Shown here: positions 35,701-47,600 of the stretch, piece by piece
Layout: every line of letters starts with the position of its first letter
How positions within the stretch are numbered: position 1 is the first letter of the stretch
Source: Amphimedon queenslandica
Taxonomy: Eukaryota > Porifera > Demospongiae > Haplosclerida > Niphatidae
Length of the DNA stretch: 61,967 nucleotides
Direction: 5' to 3'
Assembly (NCBI RefSeq): GCF_000090795.2
Contig: NW_003546624.1
Span: 26,879 to 88,845 of the forward strand
Notes under the pieces: model-generated
Databases searched by the model: none
Told to the model about the DNA's origin: nothing
Seen by the model: only the letters and a program-made list of their open reading frames with translations
Position numbers and translations under genes: made by a program

Positions 35701-38700
35701 CCGTTCTGAGACCCCGCCCGTTGACACGCCCACTGGAGATCACCCTGTAGTGGTGGATGAAGACGTGATAGAGTCCAGTTTGAGACTAAAGAAGAAATTA
35801 TCATCTTTGTCAAGTGAGTTTATAAATTTTAGTGACAAACTTGCAAAGTTTTGCAAGCCTGCCTTGCAAAATTTTAGTACATGTAGTTCTAGTTATATAA
35901 TGTAATCTTCATGATAAAAGGACACCTTGACATTTTGTAATGCTCCAATAATTATTGGTATGGTACTAACCTACATTGTACATGTGTTTAAGGACTGATA
36001 GTGTTGACCTGATGTTGTCCTTAAAGGCTATCATACACTAGGCAACATTATTGCATGCAACTTTTTGGTTGGTTTGATCTTTGTGGCCTCAAGTTGACCA
36101 CTGCTCAACTTGAGGCAACAAGATCAAANNNNNNNNNNTGGTCAACTTGAGGCAACAAGATCAAAGTAACCACAAAGTTTCAAGCAACAACGTTGCTCCA
36201 TGTATGATAGCCTTAATAAGTGTGCTACACAGTGTCCTTGCATGGACACTGTACTAATTTGTCAAAAATTGCTAGGAGAGAATTCTCTATTTTAGAAGTT
36301 ACACTGTTACCTACTCTTCCTGTAATTGAGTATTGAGTATACATGATTATTATTATTGTTCTTCTAGTCAGCTCCAGTGAGGCAGACATTGCTGAAGTAT
36401 TACTTGATTTACTCAATGCCTCATCCTCACCCTCCCCTCTCCCACTCACTCAAACACAAACTAACACTAACACTGATACTAACACTGATGCTAATAATAA
36501 TGAACCAATCATTCATCTCTCTCCTATCATATCAACTACTGGTTCACTCCCTGACCTCAGCAGTAGAGATAGAGGGGAAGATGGGGACACTACTTTAATG
36601 GCTGACCAAGATAACAATATTGGGGACACTACTTTAATGGCTGATCAGGATAACAATATTGGGGACACTACTTTAATGGCTGATCAGGATAACAGTACTG
36701 GGGACATTACTCTAGTGGCTGATCAGGACAACAGTATTGTGTCTATGGAGGAAGAGGGAGGGAGAGTGAGAGGGGTCAGTATTGAGTCTGATATACCTTG
36801 TGGTCAGTTGGTTTTAAGACAAGGCAGTCAAGAGAGCCAGTCATGCTTGAAAAACATGCTAGACCTCTCCTTGTGTTTGGAAGAGCTTAGAGGAGTCTCG
36901 CCGTCCAGTCAAGAGGCCACACCTACTGGCTCCTCCTCTCAATTGTCGTATCAAGAAAGACGAAATCTTATTCAGTTGTTCTTGGAAGAGGAAGAGAAGG
37001 AGGAGGAGGAGGAGGAGGAAGGAGAGGGAGAGAGAGAGGAGGATGAGGAATTGGAAATGACGCAAATCGTAACTTCTGATGATCAAGACGTACATGACAC
37101 GTATGTACAATAATAATGATTGCAGTAGTTATTATAGTTATTATGTTATTGTTTTAGGCCACACCCAAAGGTGGACTTTATACCACAGTTGGACGGTGCA
37201 ACCGGTAGAAAATCACTAAAACTCTCACGAAAGAAAACAATCAAACAAACAACAACAACAACAAGCAGTAGTAGTGAACAAAAAGGAGATAGTACACTAA
37301 ACACTCCTTCTGTACAACCTCCTCCTCTGACCTCCCTTCCTCTCTCCTCCTCTCCCTCTCTCTCCCTTTCTCCTCCTTCTCTCTCTCCAACCAGCACTAA
37401 TCTCACTACCACTAGTCTATCATCAACTAATCCTTTGGTCTTGTCACAGGATAGTAAATCAACTTCTCAGACTCAACCAGTTTCTTCTCATTATGTCTCC
37501 AAGTCCCTCAGTTTAAGGAAAAGGAAACCCTCTCTCTCTTTTTATGGGAAACCCTCTCCTTCTAAGTCTCGTGATGCCACGCCCCTGGTTGTATCACGTG
37601 AAACCACGCCCATTCTTGATTCATCGTTGCTTGCGGAAAGAGCTCGTAATAATTCGTTGGTTCCAAAGATTCGGAGACTCTCTCGTGAAGACAGTGAGAA
37701 ATATTTGCCGGCTTTAAGAGACAGGGAGGCTTCGGTACCGCCCAAAGATGAAACGGACGGAGATACTACTAAGTCCAAGGGTGTGGCTGATAGTAAGTCT
37801 AGTGGGCGTGGCTTAAAGAGAAGAGGAGCAGAAGCTACTGGCACTCGTCGTAAGAGACTGTGTTTGCATTCTAGGGAAGAGGAACTGGTTGCGTTAGCAA
37901 TCGCTCAATCACTTAAGACACTTAAAGAAGATGAGAAACGAAGGAGAATAATGGAAGACAAAGAATTGAAGGAAAGAGAAGAAGAGAAAAAGGAAATGGA
38001 ACAAGATGAGACCTTATCTAAAAATGAAGAGGCGACTGATATTGAGCCTTTTTTAATACCTACACCACCTTCTCTTGAGTCTATCCTTCCTCCTCTCTCT
38101 CTCCCTCCCTCTCCACACACTCCAGTCTCACTATCACTTGTTTCCCCAGACACTCTTCTCTCCCCTTCCTCCCCCTCTCCTCCCAGTTCCCCTCTCCCTC
38201 ACGACTCAAGTACTGACAATGACAACTTGGACTTTACTCTCGCAGTATCATCAAGTGACGAAGAAGAAGAGAGGGAGGGAGAGAGAATAGAAATGGATAT
38301 CGAAGACACGGAAAGAAAGGTAGAAGATGAAAAGTCAGAGAACTTTACACTTGCAGTGTCATCAAGTAATGAAGAAGAGAGAGAGGGAGAGAGAATAGAA
38401 ATGGATATCGAAGATGCAGAAAGAAAGGTAGAAGATGAAAAGTCAGAGAATGAAGAGAAGACCAATGACAGCAAAGAGAAGGAGGAGATAGAACAAGAAG
38501 GAGAGGGAAGAATTGCTGTACTTTATCCAGCTGGTCCTAGCCCCTCTATTACTGGGCCAGTGGTAGCTGATAGTGTTGTCATTAGTCCATTGGAATCAGC
38601 TCCTTCTTTATCACTGATATTACAAGATGGAGACATGCCCTCAGTTAGATACACTAAGGCACACTGTAGCAATCCTAATGACGTCCAGCAACCACAGTGA

Positions 38701-41700
38701 GTGTACATTGTATGTGTACATGTATATTTTGTATTTGTAATTTTTATTTATTTAGAGATTTTGGTGGTCATAAGATAAGTGTCCCTTCACTCATGGTAAG
38801 TTTATACATGTATCTAGTAAATGTACTTATCCACTCTCTCTCTCTCCCCCTTTCTAGTCTTATGAATTAAAAGAGTTCAATACAGACTCTGTTATTCAAG
38901 GCACACCTACTGCTGTTGCTGCTGGTAGTTGGTGTAGTTTGAGTCACTGGAGGACAGTATTGGCACTGTCCAATGAAACAGGAACTGGAACACAGCTACC
39001 ACCACCTTGCCACCCGAACCAGCCAGGGGTACGCTAATGTACATGTACATGTACACTACATGTATTTGTTACATGTACATGTAGTATACTATTTGTTATA
39101 TCAAATTTCATGACTCAATATACAATTTATTGGATGTTGACTTTTGTTTTATTTTTAGGAGTTTTACTCTTCACAGAAGCATCAGGATGATGTCAGGGCA
39201 CGGTCCCAATATTGGCCCAAGGGACCCTGTATTATTACGCCTCTCAAGACCCCACCCAGTTCTTTTACTGTTGCTAAGGATATGGTGTCTCGTGATGCTA
39301 AGCTTCGGACCCCCTCAACTGATGAACATTCTATCATAGACGGGCCCAGTCTTGATAATACGTATGGGTTCCAATTAACGCCCACCACTGACCCAGAGAC
39401 TGAATCAGAGGTACGAACATGTACATGTACAAGTTATTTTTACATTTTCTGATACATATTGATGTACTTATGTTATATAGAAAGTTTGAGCTGATTCTGA
39501 CTTCAATTTTTTGAGTTATGGCCCTTTTTTTAATTTCCGAATTTGTGAAAAGTACCCAAGGCTATAGCCCATGGTTTTTTCTGAAAAATGGCTCCAAAAT
39601 CACCCCCAATTTTTATTACGTTTTCTGATACATATTGATGTACTTATACTATATAGAAAGTTTGAGCTGATTCCGACTTCAATTTTTTGAGTTATGACCA
39701 CTTTTTAAAAACTCCAATTTTCTAAAAAGTACCCAAGGCTATAGCCCATGGTTTTTTCTGAAAAATGGCTCCAAAATCACCCCCAATTTTTATTAGATTT
39801 TCTGATGCATATTGATGTTCTAGAAAGTTCGAACTGATTCTGACATAAATTTTTTGAGTTATGAGCACTTTTTAAATGCTAGCAAATTTTTTTTAAGCAT
39901 GGACTATAGCCCATGGCTTTATCTAAGAAATGACTCCAAAATTATCCAAAATTTTTATCACATTTATGATACATTTTCGGAGTTTTGAGTGCTTAAAAAT
40001 TGGCTCTAATTCTTTGTCCAAGTATTATTACATTGTCCTAATATGATAATAATAATCATTACTATTATTACTGCAAGTTTATTATACAATATGTACACGT
40101 AGATTCAATATATCACACTCATGAGCATTTAGAGCTTCATATCAGAACTCGAGAAAATCTCAATCCTGATCCGGAATGGGATCCGGTCCTTGCCATATTC
40201 TATTACATACACAATGACTGGCCACGCTCACCCGACTCGCCGGCCCCTAGTGGGTGTGGCTTAGAGAATGCCACGAAAGGAATAATTGCAATTGACCTGT
40301 CCCAGCCTTCAAGTCAAGTGACCACACCCACTAAAAGAGGCGGAGCCAGAGGAAGAGGAGGAAAGGGTAAAGGCTCACCTAAGACTTTTTCCAGTCTGCG
40401 AAAAAAATTTTCTAGCCCGTCGAAAATTTTATTGGGCAACCAGTCAAAAATAAGTGCACAGGAAGCGTTAGACACAACAGATACAGATAGACGCCCTTAT
40501 TTGGACAACACTGGACTATCAAGCAACAATATTCATATCACTTATGTATCAAACGAGAGAAACCTGTTTGACAAGCTTGTGAAACTGGTTAGACAAGTTG
40601 ATCCGGACGTTTTGCTAGGATATGAAATCCAGAAAAACTCCTGGGGATACTTGAAGATGAGAGGGAGCCATCTCGGGATCAATCTGATTGGTCAAATAAG
40701 CCGAGTTCCTACAGCAACCACACCGGAACGTGGTGGTAGCGACAAGTCTGGTGGAAGCCCGAGTAAGAAAGGAGCAGCATGGTTTGAGGAAAGACACAAC
40801 TCTGATATCCACGTGGTAGGAAGAGTGTTACTTAACGTATGGAGGACAATGAAACAAGAAGTATGTGTTTTACATGTACATGTACAGTGTATCTCCTCTA
40901 TTTACATGTAGTTCTCTTGTTTTTTAATCAATTTACCACATCTTTTTCTGTTCTCTTTCTTTCTTTCCCCTCCTCCCTCTCTCTCCCCGTCTCTCTCTCC
41001 AGTTGTCTTTAACTAGTTATTCATTTGAGAGTGTCACTTACCATACTCTCTACCAAAGACTTCCTAAGTTCTCTTATCAGACACTAACTGAATGGTATGA
41101 CTATCGTAACAGGCTATACAGGTTAGTGTCATTAGTGGGCGTGTTTCTTGACCACACCCACTTTTTAACAGGTCCAGAGTCGTTGATTATTACATGACCC
41201 ATTGTTACGGTAACTGTCTTCTTTTGGAGAAGTTTAATCTGATCGGTCGGACGAGTGAGTTGGCTCGTCTGTATGGGATCGAGTTTCATAATGTGCTGGC
41301 AAGGGGGTCTCAGGTTGGTTTTAAGACTCATTCCCATTCCTCTCATTTTCCGTTCCATTCCACAGTACAGGGTTGAGTCTATGATGCTCAGATTAGCTAA
41401 GCAGTATAATTACATTGCAGCATCGCCAAGCATTCAGCAAAGAGCAAGGTACTTACATTTTTAGTACATGTATTTTAATTTTTGTTGCTTGAAGTCATTT
41501 CCTATTCCTGCTTTCACTATTTTCCTTTTTTCTTTCTCCCTAGAATGGCAGCCCCAGAGTGTCTTCCTCTAATAATGGAGCCTGAGTCAAAGCTCTACAC
41601 TGATCCAGTTCTAGTCTTAGACTTCCAGTCGCTCTATCCCTCAATGGTCATAGCTCACAATTATTGCTACTCAACTTGTCTGGGACGTGTGAAGCATCTC

Positions 41701-44078
41701 ACCACCAAGTACATTATGTTATATCCTTATGTACATGTACATGTATCTTATTATCATTTTATTTTATATTTATTTTATATTTATCTCTTTTTAGTAATGA
41801 TGGATATAAATTTGGTACTTGTTCTCTAAGTATTCCAGATGACATTCTACTGGTATAGATATTATTAATTAATTTATTTGATGTACATGTACATGTAGCA
41901 ATTGCAAGACAGTGTGACAATATCTCCTAATGGTGTAGTGTTTGTAAAGTCAGATGTTAGAAGAGGAGTCATGCCACAGTGAGAATCGATAAGATCTTTA
42001 GATGTTCACAGTGAATCTCTCTCTTTTCTTAGGATGTTAGAGGAGATACTAAATACTAGGATAATGATCAAACAGTCCATGAAACTGTACAAAGACAATA
42101 AAGTATTTAATTAGATTAATTATTAATCCACCACACCCACTTCCTGTGCAGGTACTCCAGAGGATACTTGATGCTCGTCAGTTAGGACTCAAACTAATTG
42201 CAAATGTCACTTATGGATACACTGCTGCTAACTACTCTGGACGCATGCCTTGCGTTGAGGTAGGGTCCACCCAATGTTACATGTACCTGCATATACATGT
42301 ACATGTATATATGGTTCATGTAGATGTACATGTATATATGGTTCATGTAGATGTACACAATATTGACAATAAAATGTACAGTACCTCTCCTCTCTCTTTT
42401 TTAGATTGCTGATAGCATTGTCAGAAAAGGGCGGGAAACTCTTGAGCGTGCAATCCAATTGGTTGAGTCCACACCAAAGTGGCAAGCGAAAGTCATCTAT
42501 GGTGACACGGATAGGTGAGCTAATGTAATATTAGAATATCCTTATAATTAGAACGATTGCGTCTCTGTAGTATGTTTGTGCTACTGAAGGGAGTGAGTAA
42601 GGCGGAGTCTTTTAGGATTGGGAGGGAAATCAGTAAAGCAGTTACAGCTGACAATCCAAAACCAGTGAAACTGAAATTCAAAAAGGTACAAAACTGTACT
42701 ATAATGTTTAAGACATACGACATATACAAAATACTCATGTACATGTACATGTACACATGTAGGTATACTCATCTTGTATATTGCAAACAAAGAAGAGATA
42801 TGCTGGATTCATGTATGAGACGCTGGACCAGTCAGAGCCAGTGTTTGAAGCAAAAGGAATAGAAACTGTGAGGAGGGACAACTGCCCTGCTGTGTCAAAG
42901 GTACATGTGTATGTGTGTCAGTAGATTTCTCTGCTAGACATTTTTGATATAGTACATTTCAACTGCTTTTATATTTTATGTCTTTGTAGATATTAGAGAA
43001 AAGTCTAAAGCTACTTTTCTCGACTAAGGATGTCTCTCTGGTCAAGTCCTACGTTCAGTCTCAATGCACTAAGATACTCAATGGTAGAGTACCCACTTCA
43101 GACTTTGTATTTGCTAAAGAGTATCGTGGATGAAGTGGGTACCGTCCAGGGGCTTGTGTTGCTGCTCTAGAAATAGCAAAGTAAGAAAGGAGAAGATATG
43201 TACATGTACATGTACATGTGTACATTACTACATTTTGTATTTCTTTTATAGGCAGAAGACATTGCTTGATAGACAGGCCGAGCCATTAGTTGGTGAAAGG
43301 GTTCCATATGTAATAGTATATGGGCCACCTGGACTACCTCTTATACAACTAGTGAGAAGGTAAGAGGGGGAGAAGGGGGAGGGAAGGGAGATAGAATTTG
43401 CTATTCACTAGAACAAGAGTTGATTTTTTATTAAAATGGCACCGCCAGATGCTACAAAATTTACAAGACAATTTTTTTCTCCACTCTAGTCTTGAAGACT
43501 TTACCACTGCTTCGTCATCTCTCCGTTTAAATTCAAACTATTACATAACTAAACAGATCCTTCCTGCTCTCTCCCGCTCCTTCTCTCTCCTCGGAGTTGA
43601 TGTGTTTCAATGGTACCATTACCTCCCGCGCTCTCAGATGCTCCCTTCAGTTGTGGGCGGGGCCAAGAAAGGTACTATCAGTCAGTACTTTGCGTCTGCT
43701 CATTGCGTAATATGTGGGACGATAACAAGTGAAACCCCGCCCATATGTCCGGAATGTTCTAAAAACCCTCAAAATGTCGCTGTTAGCCTCTCCTCTTTGG
43801 GTTCTAAAACCGAGAATAACTTTTTTGAATTATGCAAAGTAAATGTTATTGGGTATGGCTTAGAACTGGGTGTGGTCAATTGATTATTATTTCTTTAGAT
43901 TTGTCAGCATTGCTGTGGTAGTATCAAGAGTGGGCATTATTTGGAATGTGTCTCACTAGACTGTCCAGTTTTCTATTCTCGTCTGACTAGTATCAAAAGA
44001 TTGGATGGGTCTGCCGTTGGCTCTCAAAAAATTCTCGCAGAGTTTTTGAATAAACAAAGTAGCACAAGAGACGTGTGA
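32759..44078 (+). CDS. REV3L: DNA polymerase zeta catalytic subunit REV3L (one in-frame TGA)
   Basis: Thirty in-phase exons give about 2,243 codons: 32759-33045, 33153-33260, 33647-33721, 34306-34387, 34749-34854, 34920-35004, 35058-35152, 35216-35317, 35508-35813, 36368-37100, 37158-38696, 38756-38795, 38858-39028, 39159-39410, 40126-40860, 41003-41121, 41172-41313, 41366-41448, 41544-41708, 41795-41852, 41899-41978, 42033-42102, 42152-42259, 42405-42514, 42571-42685, 42763-42900, 42990-43180, 43252-43359, 43490-43838, 43899-44078. This is a family-B translesion polymerase. It has the N-terminal domain (FMIDHNLYGMNYL), a degenerate exonuclease (LLGYEIQKNSWGYL, as in other Pol zeta), motif A DFQSLYPSM, motif B NVTYGYTAANYSGRMP, motif C YGDTDS, and C-terminal zinc/Fe-S cysteines (CVIC...CPEC; CQHC...CVSLDC). 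TPLKTPPS is a candidate REV7-binding site. The TGA at 43131-43133 interrupts an otherwise conserved frame. The acceptor at 40126 is the least certain. Confidence 0.93.
33888..34016. mobile_element. Degenerate inverted-repeat element in REV3L intron
   Basis: AATATTGCACCTCTA near 33911 is mirrored by GAGAGGTGCAATATT near 33986, with partly matching outer arms (AGACCCTCCTAA versus TTAGAAGGTCCC). Possibly an old MITE. Confidence 0.4.
34408..34748 (+). repeat. Intronic tandem duplication carrying a splice acceptor
   Basis: Two ~155-185-bp units begin GTATACCATAATTTAT and end TTTTTTGTTGATAGTTTATG. The second copy's TTGTTGATAG is the acceptor of REV3L exon 5; the first copy holds an identical unused acceptor near 34556. 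Confidence 0.75.
35338..35507. repeat. CT-rich tract at REV3L exon 9 acceptor
   Basis: About 165 bp of CTCTCCCTCTC ending in CCTCCTTAG, the acceptor of exon 35508-35813; effectively an expanded polypyrimidine tract. Confidence 0.9.
36021..36216. mobile_element. TTAA-flanked MITE (piggyBac-like) with assembly gap inside
   Basis: The ends are inverted copies, TTAAAGGCTATCATACA at the left and TGTATGATAGCCTTAA at the right, flanked by TTAA, the target-site signature of piggyBac-type elements. Longer internal arms (CTCAAGTTGACCA / TGGTCAACTTGAG, and TTGATCTTTGTGG inverted) continue the foldback. Ten N (36129-36138) interrupt the centre, and CAACTTGAGGCAACAAGATC occurs on both sides of them, so the gap may be artificial. 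It lies in a REV3L intron and has no coding capacity. Confidence 0.7.
36583..36738 (+). repeat. 39-bp coding minisatellite in REV3L (four units)
   Basis: Four in-frame 39-bp units start at 36583, 36622, 36661 and 36700, each encoding a variant of GDTTLMADQDNNI. The unit length is a multiple of three, so the frame is kept. Confidence 0.95.
39440..39990 (+). repeat. Dispersed ~177-bp repeat, three tandem monomers
   Basis: The landmark TCTGATACATATTGATG recurs at about 39449, 39625 and (TCTGATGCATATTG) 39801, giving a period of 176-177 bp. Each monomer contains AAAATGGCTCCAAAATCACC. Fills REV3L intron 14. Confidence 0.9.
43131..43133 (+). other. REV3L: In-frame TGA within REV3L
   Basis: The frame reads FAKEYRG, then TGA, then SGYRPGACVAALEIAK. 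Both sides match the conserved polymerase sequence with no length change, so a single codon is affected. See findings. Confidence 0.9.
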
Positions 44079-44600
44079 CAGCATTATATAGTTTTGTATA
44101 AAAAATTTTGTATTATTATTTATGTGTGTGACGGCTCATCTCTTATCAGATGTTTAATTATAAGAGAAGTGATGATAATTATGTAAATAATAATAATAAT
44201 GAAAAGTAAAGGTGTTCAAATAATAAAGCAGGCGAATTAAATTGAAGCAGGTGCAGTACATTCTATTCAAACACCCTTAGGGAATCAGTTTGTGAAGAGT
44301 AACAAAAGTTTTTATTTAAAATGACATGTTTTTTATTCTTATATTAAGACAATCACCATGCTACTACTTATTAGTTTAAATTAGTAGATACTTATCTACT
44401 GCAGATTTAGTCTATTAAGATTAAATGACAAATTTAATACATTAGCAGAGTAGTAAATAAATCCTATGTGGTGTCAATTATTAGATTGCAGTGTGTAGAT
44501 CTAATTATGTTATAGCTTCATTGCTAGGGCTGTCTAACCCAAGGTCTGACCACAGAATATCTTATTAGGTATCAAGAGATAGTCCTGGTTCAATGGCAAT
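44079..44600 (+). promoter_or_regulatory. REV3L 3' flank / upstream block of kinase gene copy 1
   Basis: AATAAA at 44222-44227 is a likely REV3L poly(A) signal. From about 44094 to the ATG the sequence is homologous to blocks before copy 2 (about 49620-50173) and the orphan fourth exon (about 60900-61432): TTTTGTATTATTAT, GAAGTGATGATAA, then CAGTAGTAAATAAATCCTAT, GTGTAGATCTAATTATGTTA and TTCATTGCTAGGGCTGTCTA. Conservation up to the start codons suggests it holds the array promoter. Confidence 0.6.
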
Positions 44601-47600
44601 ATGGCATCAAACAAGCAAGCAAGAATGTTCCCTATTATTTTAGGTAAGTTTTTCTTTTTTTTAGTAGATAGATATCTGTGTTTACTTTATCATTAGATAT
44701 TAGCAAATTAAATGAGATTGTACAGATATTGAAGCAATACAGGTTTCCTGAGGCAAAATGGTTTGAGTTTGGATTGAATCTTGGTCTCCTTTATCCTACA
44801 CTGGAAGCTATTGATGCTAATCATAGAGGAAATACTTCACATTGTCTCATGGAGTGTTTATCCAAGTGGCTGAATAAAGCTGATGAAAAGGTGTATCCTC
44901 CTACTTGGCAGACATTGGCTAGTGCTCTTAGAAAGTTAGAAGCAAAAGCAGTGGCTGAAAATATTGAGAAAACAAGTAAAGTCAATTCTAATTCAATATA
45001 ATGTATTGTAATACTCCTTTCCCAGTGGCTAGCCAGCTACTACAGCATTACAGTAGTAGAATATCTGGAGCAACACTCTCTGAAGAATCAGTTGATCTGT
45101 TACATACAGAAGGACTGATATCTGAAGAGACATTGAGGGAAGTGAAGAGTTGTGGATACACACTAACAGATGATGCAATGAGAGAAATATACACAGCAGT
45201 AGCTTATGATCATAACAAATTGAAATCATTTGCTAGCATATTATTAAGATCAACAGGCACTGTTAGTATAGCCAATGACTTAATGAGAGAATATGGTAAG
45301 AACCAAAAATAATGATGGTAAAAATTCATTCAGATATGTACCTTTTCAGAGGATGTTTTTTCTGGAACAGAAAGTAATGAGCAAAATCAATCATTTATCA
45401 ATACACCAAATTCAGGTAATTTTAGTATTTTAAAAACCAAAATAATTATATCTACATAGTTGAAGAATCAAGTGTCAGGATTACAGGTATTTTATAGCTC
45501 TAGTTTTAAAATGATTCAAGTTTTAATTGTTACAGAATTTGAGTTTCAAATTTCAGAGGAGTATACTTATCAATTTGACAAAATGAGAGGCAATTTTGGA
45601 ACTTTCTATTTCAAAGTCACTCGACTGGTATCTCACACTGTAAGAGTGAACCAACTTGAAGATTTCATAGAATTTCTTGATGATTGCTATCCTGAGCTAG
45701 GTCCTAACCTAACCTCTGCTGCTACAGTGAAAGATGTAATGAAAGTTATTAAAACCAAATGCAATGTCATCAATATTGCACCAGTAGAGGAAGTGGTTAG
45801 TTTCTATAGTATAACAGAAGCTAATCAATTGATATCTGATTATAATAAAACACTTGATGAGTTCTGTCACAAACTGAAGCTTCAGTTCTTGCTTGATAAG
45901 AAGCTTTCAACAAGCCATTTTTTTATTTGTGAAACAATTGAGTTTGTTCTAGACTGGGATCCTGCTGAGCACTTATTGAATGATATTCGTCGTTTAATGG
46001 AGAAAGCATTCAAAGGATTGAGCAGAAGGATCATAGTCAAAAGCATGCATAAAGGGAACTCCATCATTATCATTTGTGGTGCTCCTACTCATCTAATGAA
46101 TGCTTTGCAATTGAGGGCTTGTGATAATCTTACTGTGCTACAAGAAGAATTTGCTTTGATGAAATTGAGAATAGGACACTTCAAGGTCTATGATAGGACC
46201 ATCAGAGACAAAGTACAGTAAATATACTAGAGTTTGTTTGAAATTTTATATATTAAAGGAACTTATGGTTGTTGCAGAGGAGATTGAAATGTGTGAAGGG
46301 GAATCAGTAAAGATGAATCCATACCACAATGACAAAGAAAGTATGAGATCAAGTATTTTGCTTATAAAATCAAATCAATGAATGTATACACAGGTCTTCT
46401 TGCTAGGCAAGCAGCACAACTTATACCTTTAAAGCACAAACAAGGTAGGGACATTACATTAACTTATAATCATTAATTATGATATTTTTAGAATTTATCG
46501 ACAGTAGCATGCAGGCATTAGGTATAGCATAAATAATTATTATTTCAGTATTGTAATTATAATTATAAAGATTTTAAATTTAAAGTCAAACAAATGGAAA
46601 GAGAAAAGGCTGCAAGTACAAAAAAGCAAATGCTATTAAGAGAAAATGAACATTTACAATCTACTCTAAGGATCAGAATAAGTATATAATTTTTTTTACC
46701 TTCTAATGACATGATACATGTTTAATAATAACATAATACATATGTTTCATTGATACATGTGCTTTAAAACAGGTCGAAAGCAAGTACTACAAGACAATGA
46801 AAGAGAAATTGGGGAACTACAGGAAAGTATATCATCTATTAGTGTGGAGCTGCTTAAAATGCAACCTTCTTACAGTAAGTATATATCTTTATTAATATTC
46901 TAATCAGACATCAATAGATAAAGAAGTTAAAATTACACAGACAGTGCTATCATCCAATGGATCTATTTGTGAAGCTCAAGATGAGTATAATGAAACAAAT
47001 ATTTCATTCAAAAAGGGTGAACTACTTCAGTTAAGTGCAAATGGACATGAGGTACAATCACTGGAGACTGGACAGAAGAGTGCTGTTCCAATGAAATACA
47101 TTGGATACTCAAGAGTAGAATTACTTTACTTGTTTCAGTTTGCAGTGACAAAGGAAGGATTGTTCCTCCTACCTGTTCTCCTTGATGATGATGAAAAAGC
47201 AGAATATTTTATACAAAAAATTACTAGTGATCCTACTCTACTAAAATCATTGAGGGAATTGACCACAAAGGATAAATGTAAATAAACATGTATGGCGTAT
47301 ATTTATTTAATAGAACTTGTTCTATATACAGTATTCAAGGCTAGTTATAATTTTGAAGGACTAAGCGTATATGACTTAACTTTAAAGAAAGGTTTGGCAA
47401 CAATAATACATTAAATAATATTGTACTTTTATAGGAGAAGTACTTGAAGTTGTTAAATATCACGAAGATGATGAATGGTGGTATATGCATTCACTTCATA
47501 CAGACAGTAAAGGATATGTACCAATTAATTATATACTACCTATTGAAGGAGAATACTCACCAATGTAAGAAATTAAAGCTATAACAAAGCTGGATTAAAA

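Noticed and set aside
36583..36738. CRISPR-like array
   Set aside because: The four 39-bp units are contiguous, without spacers, and in frame within a eukaryotic coding exon.
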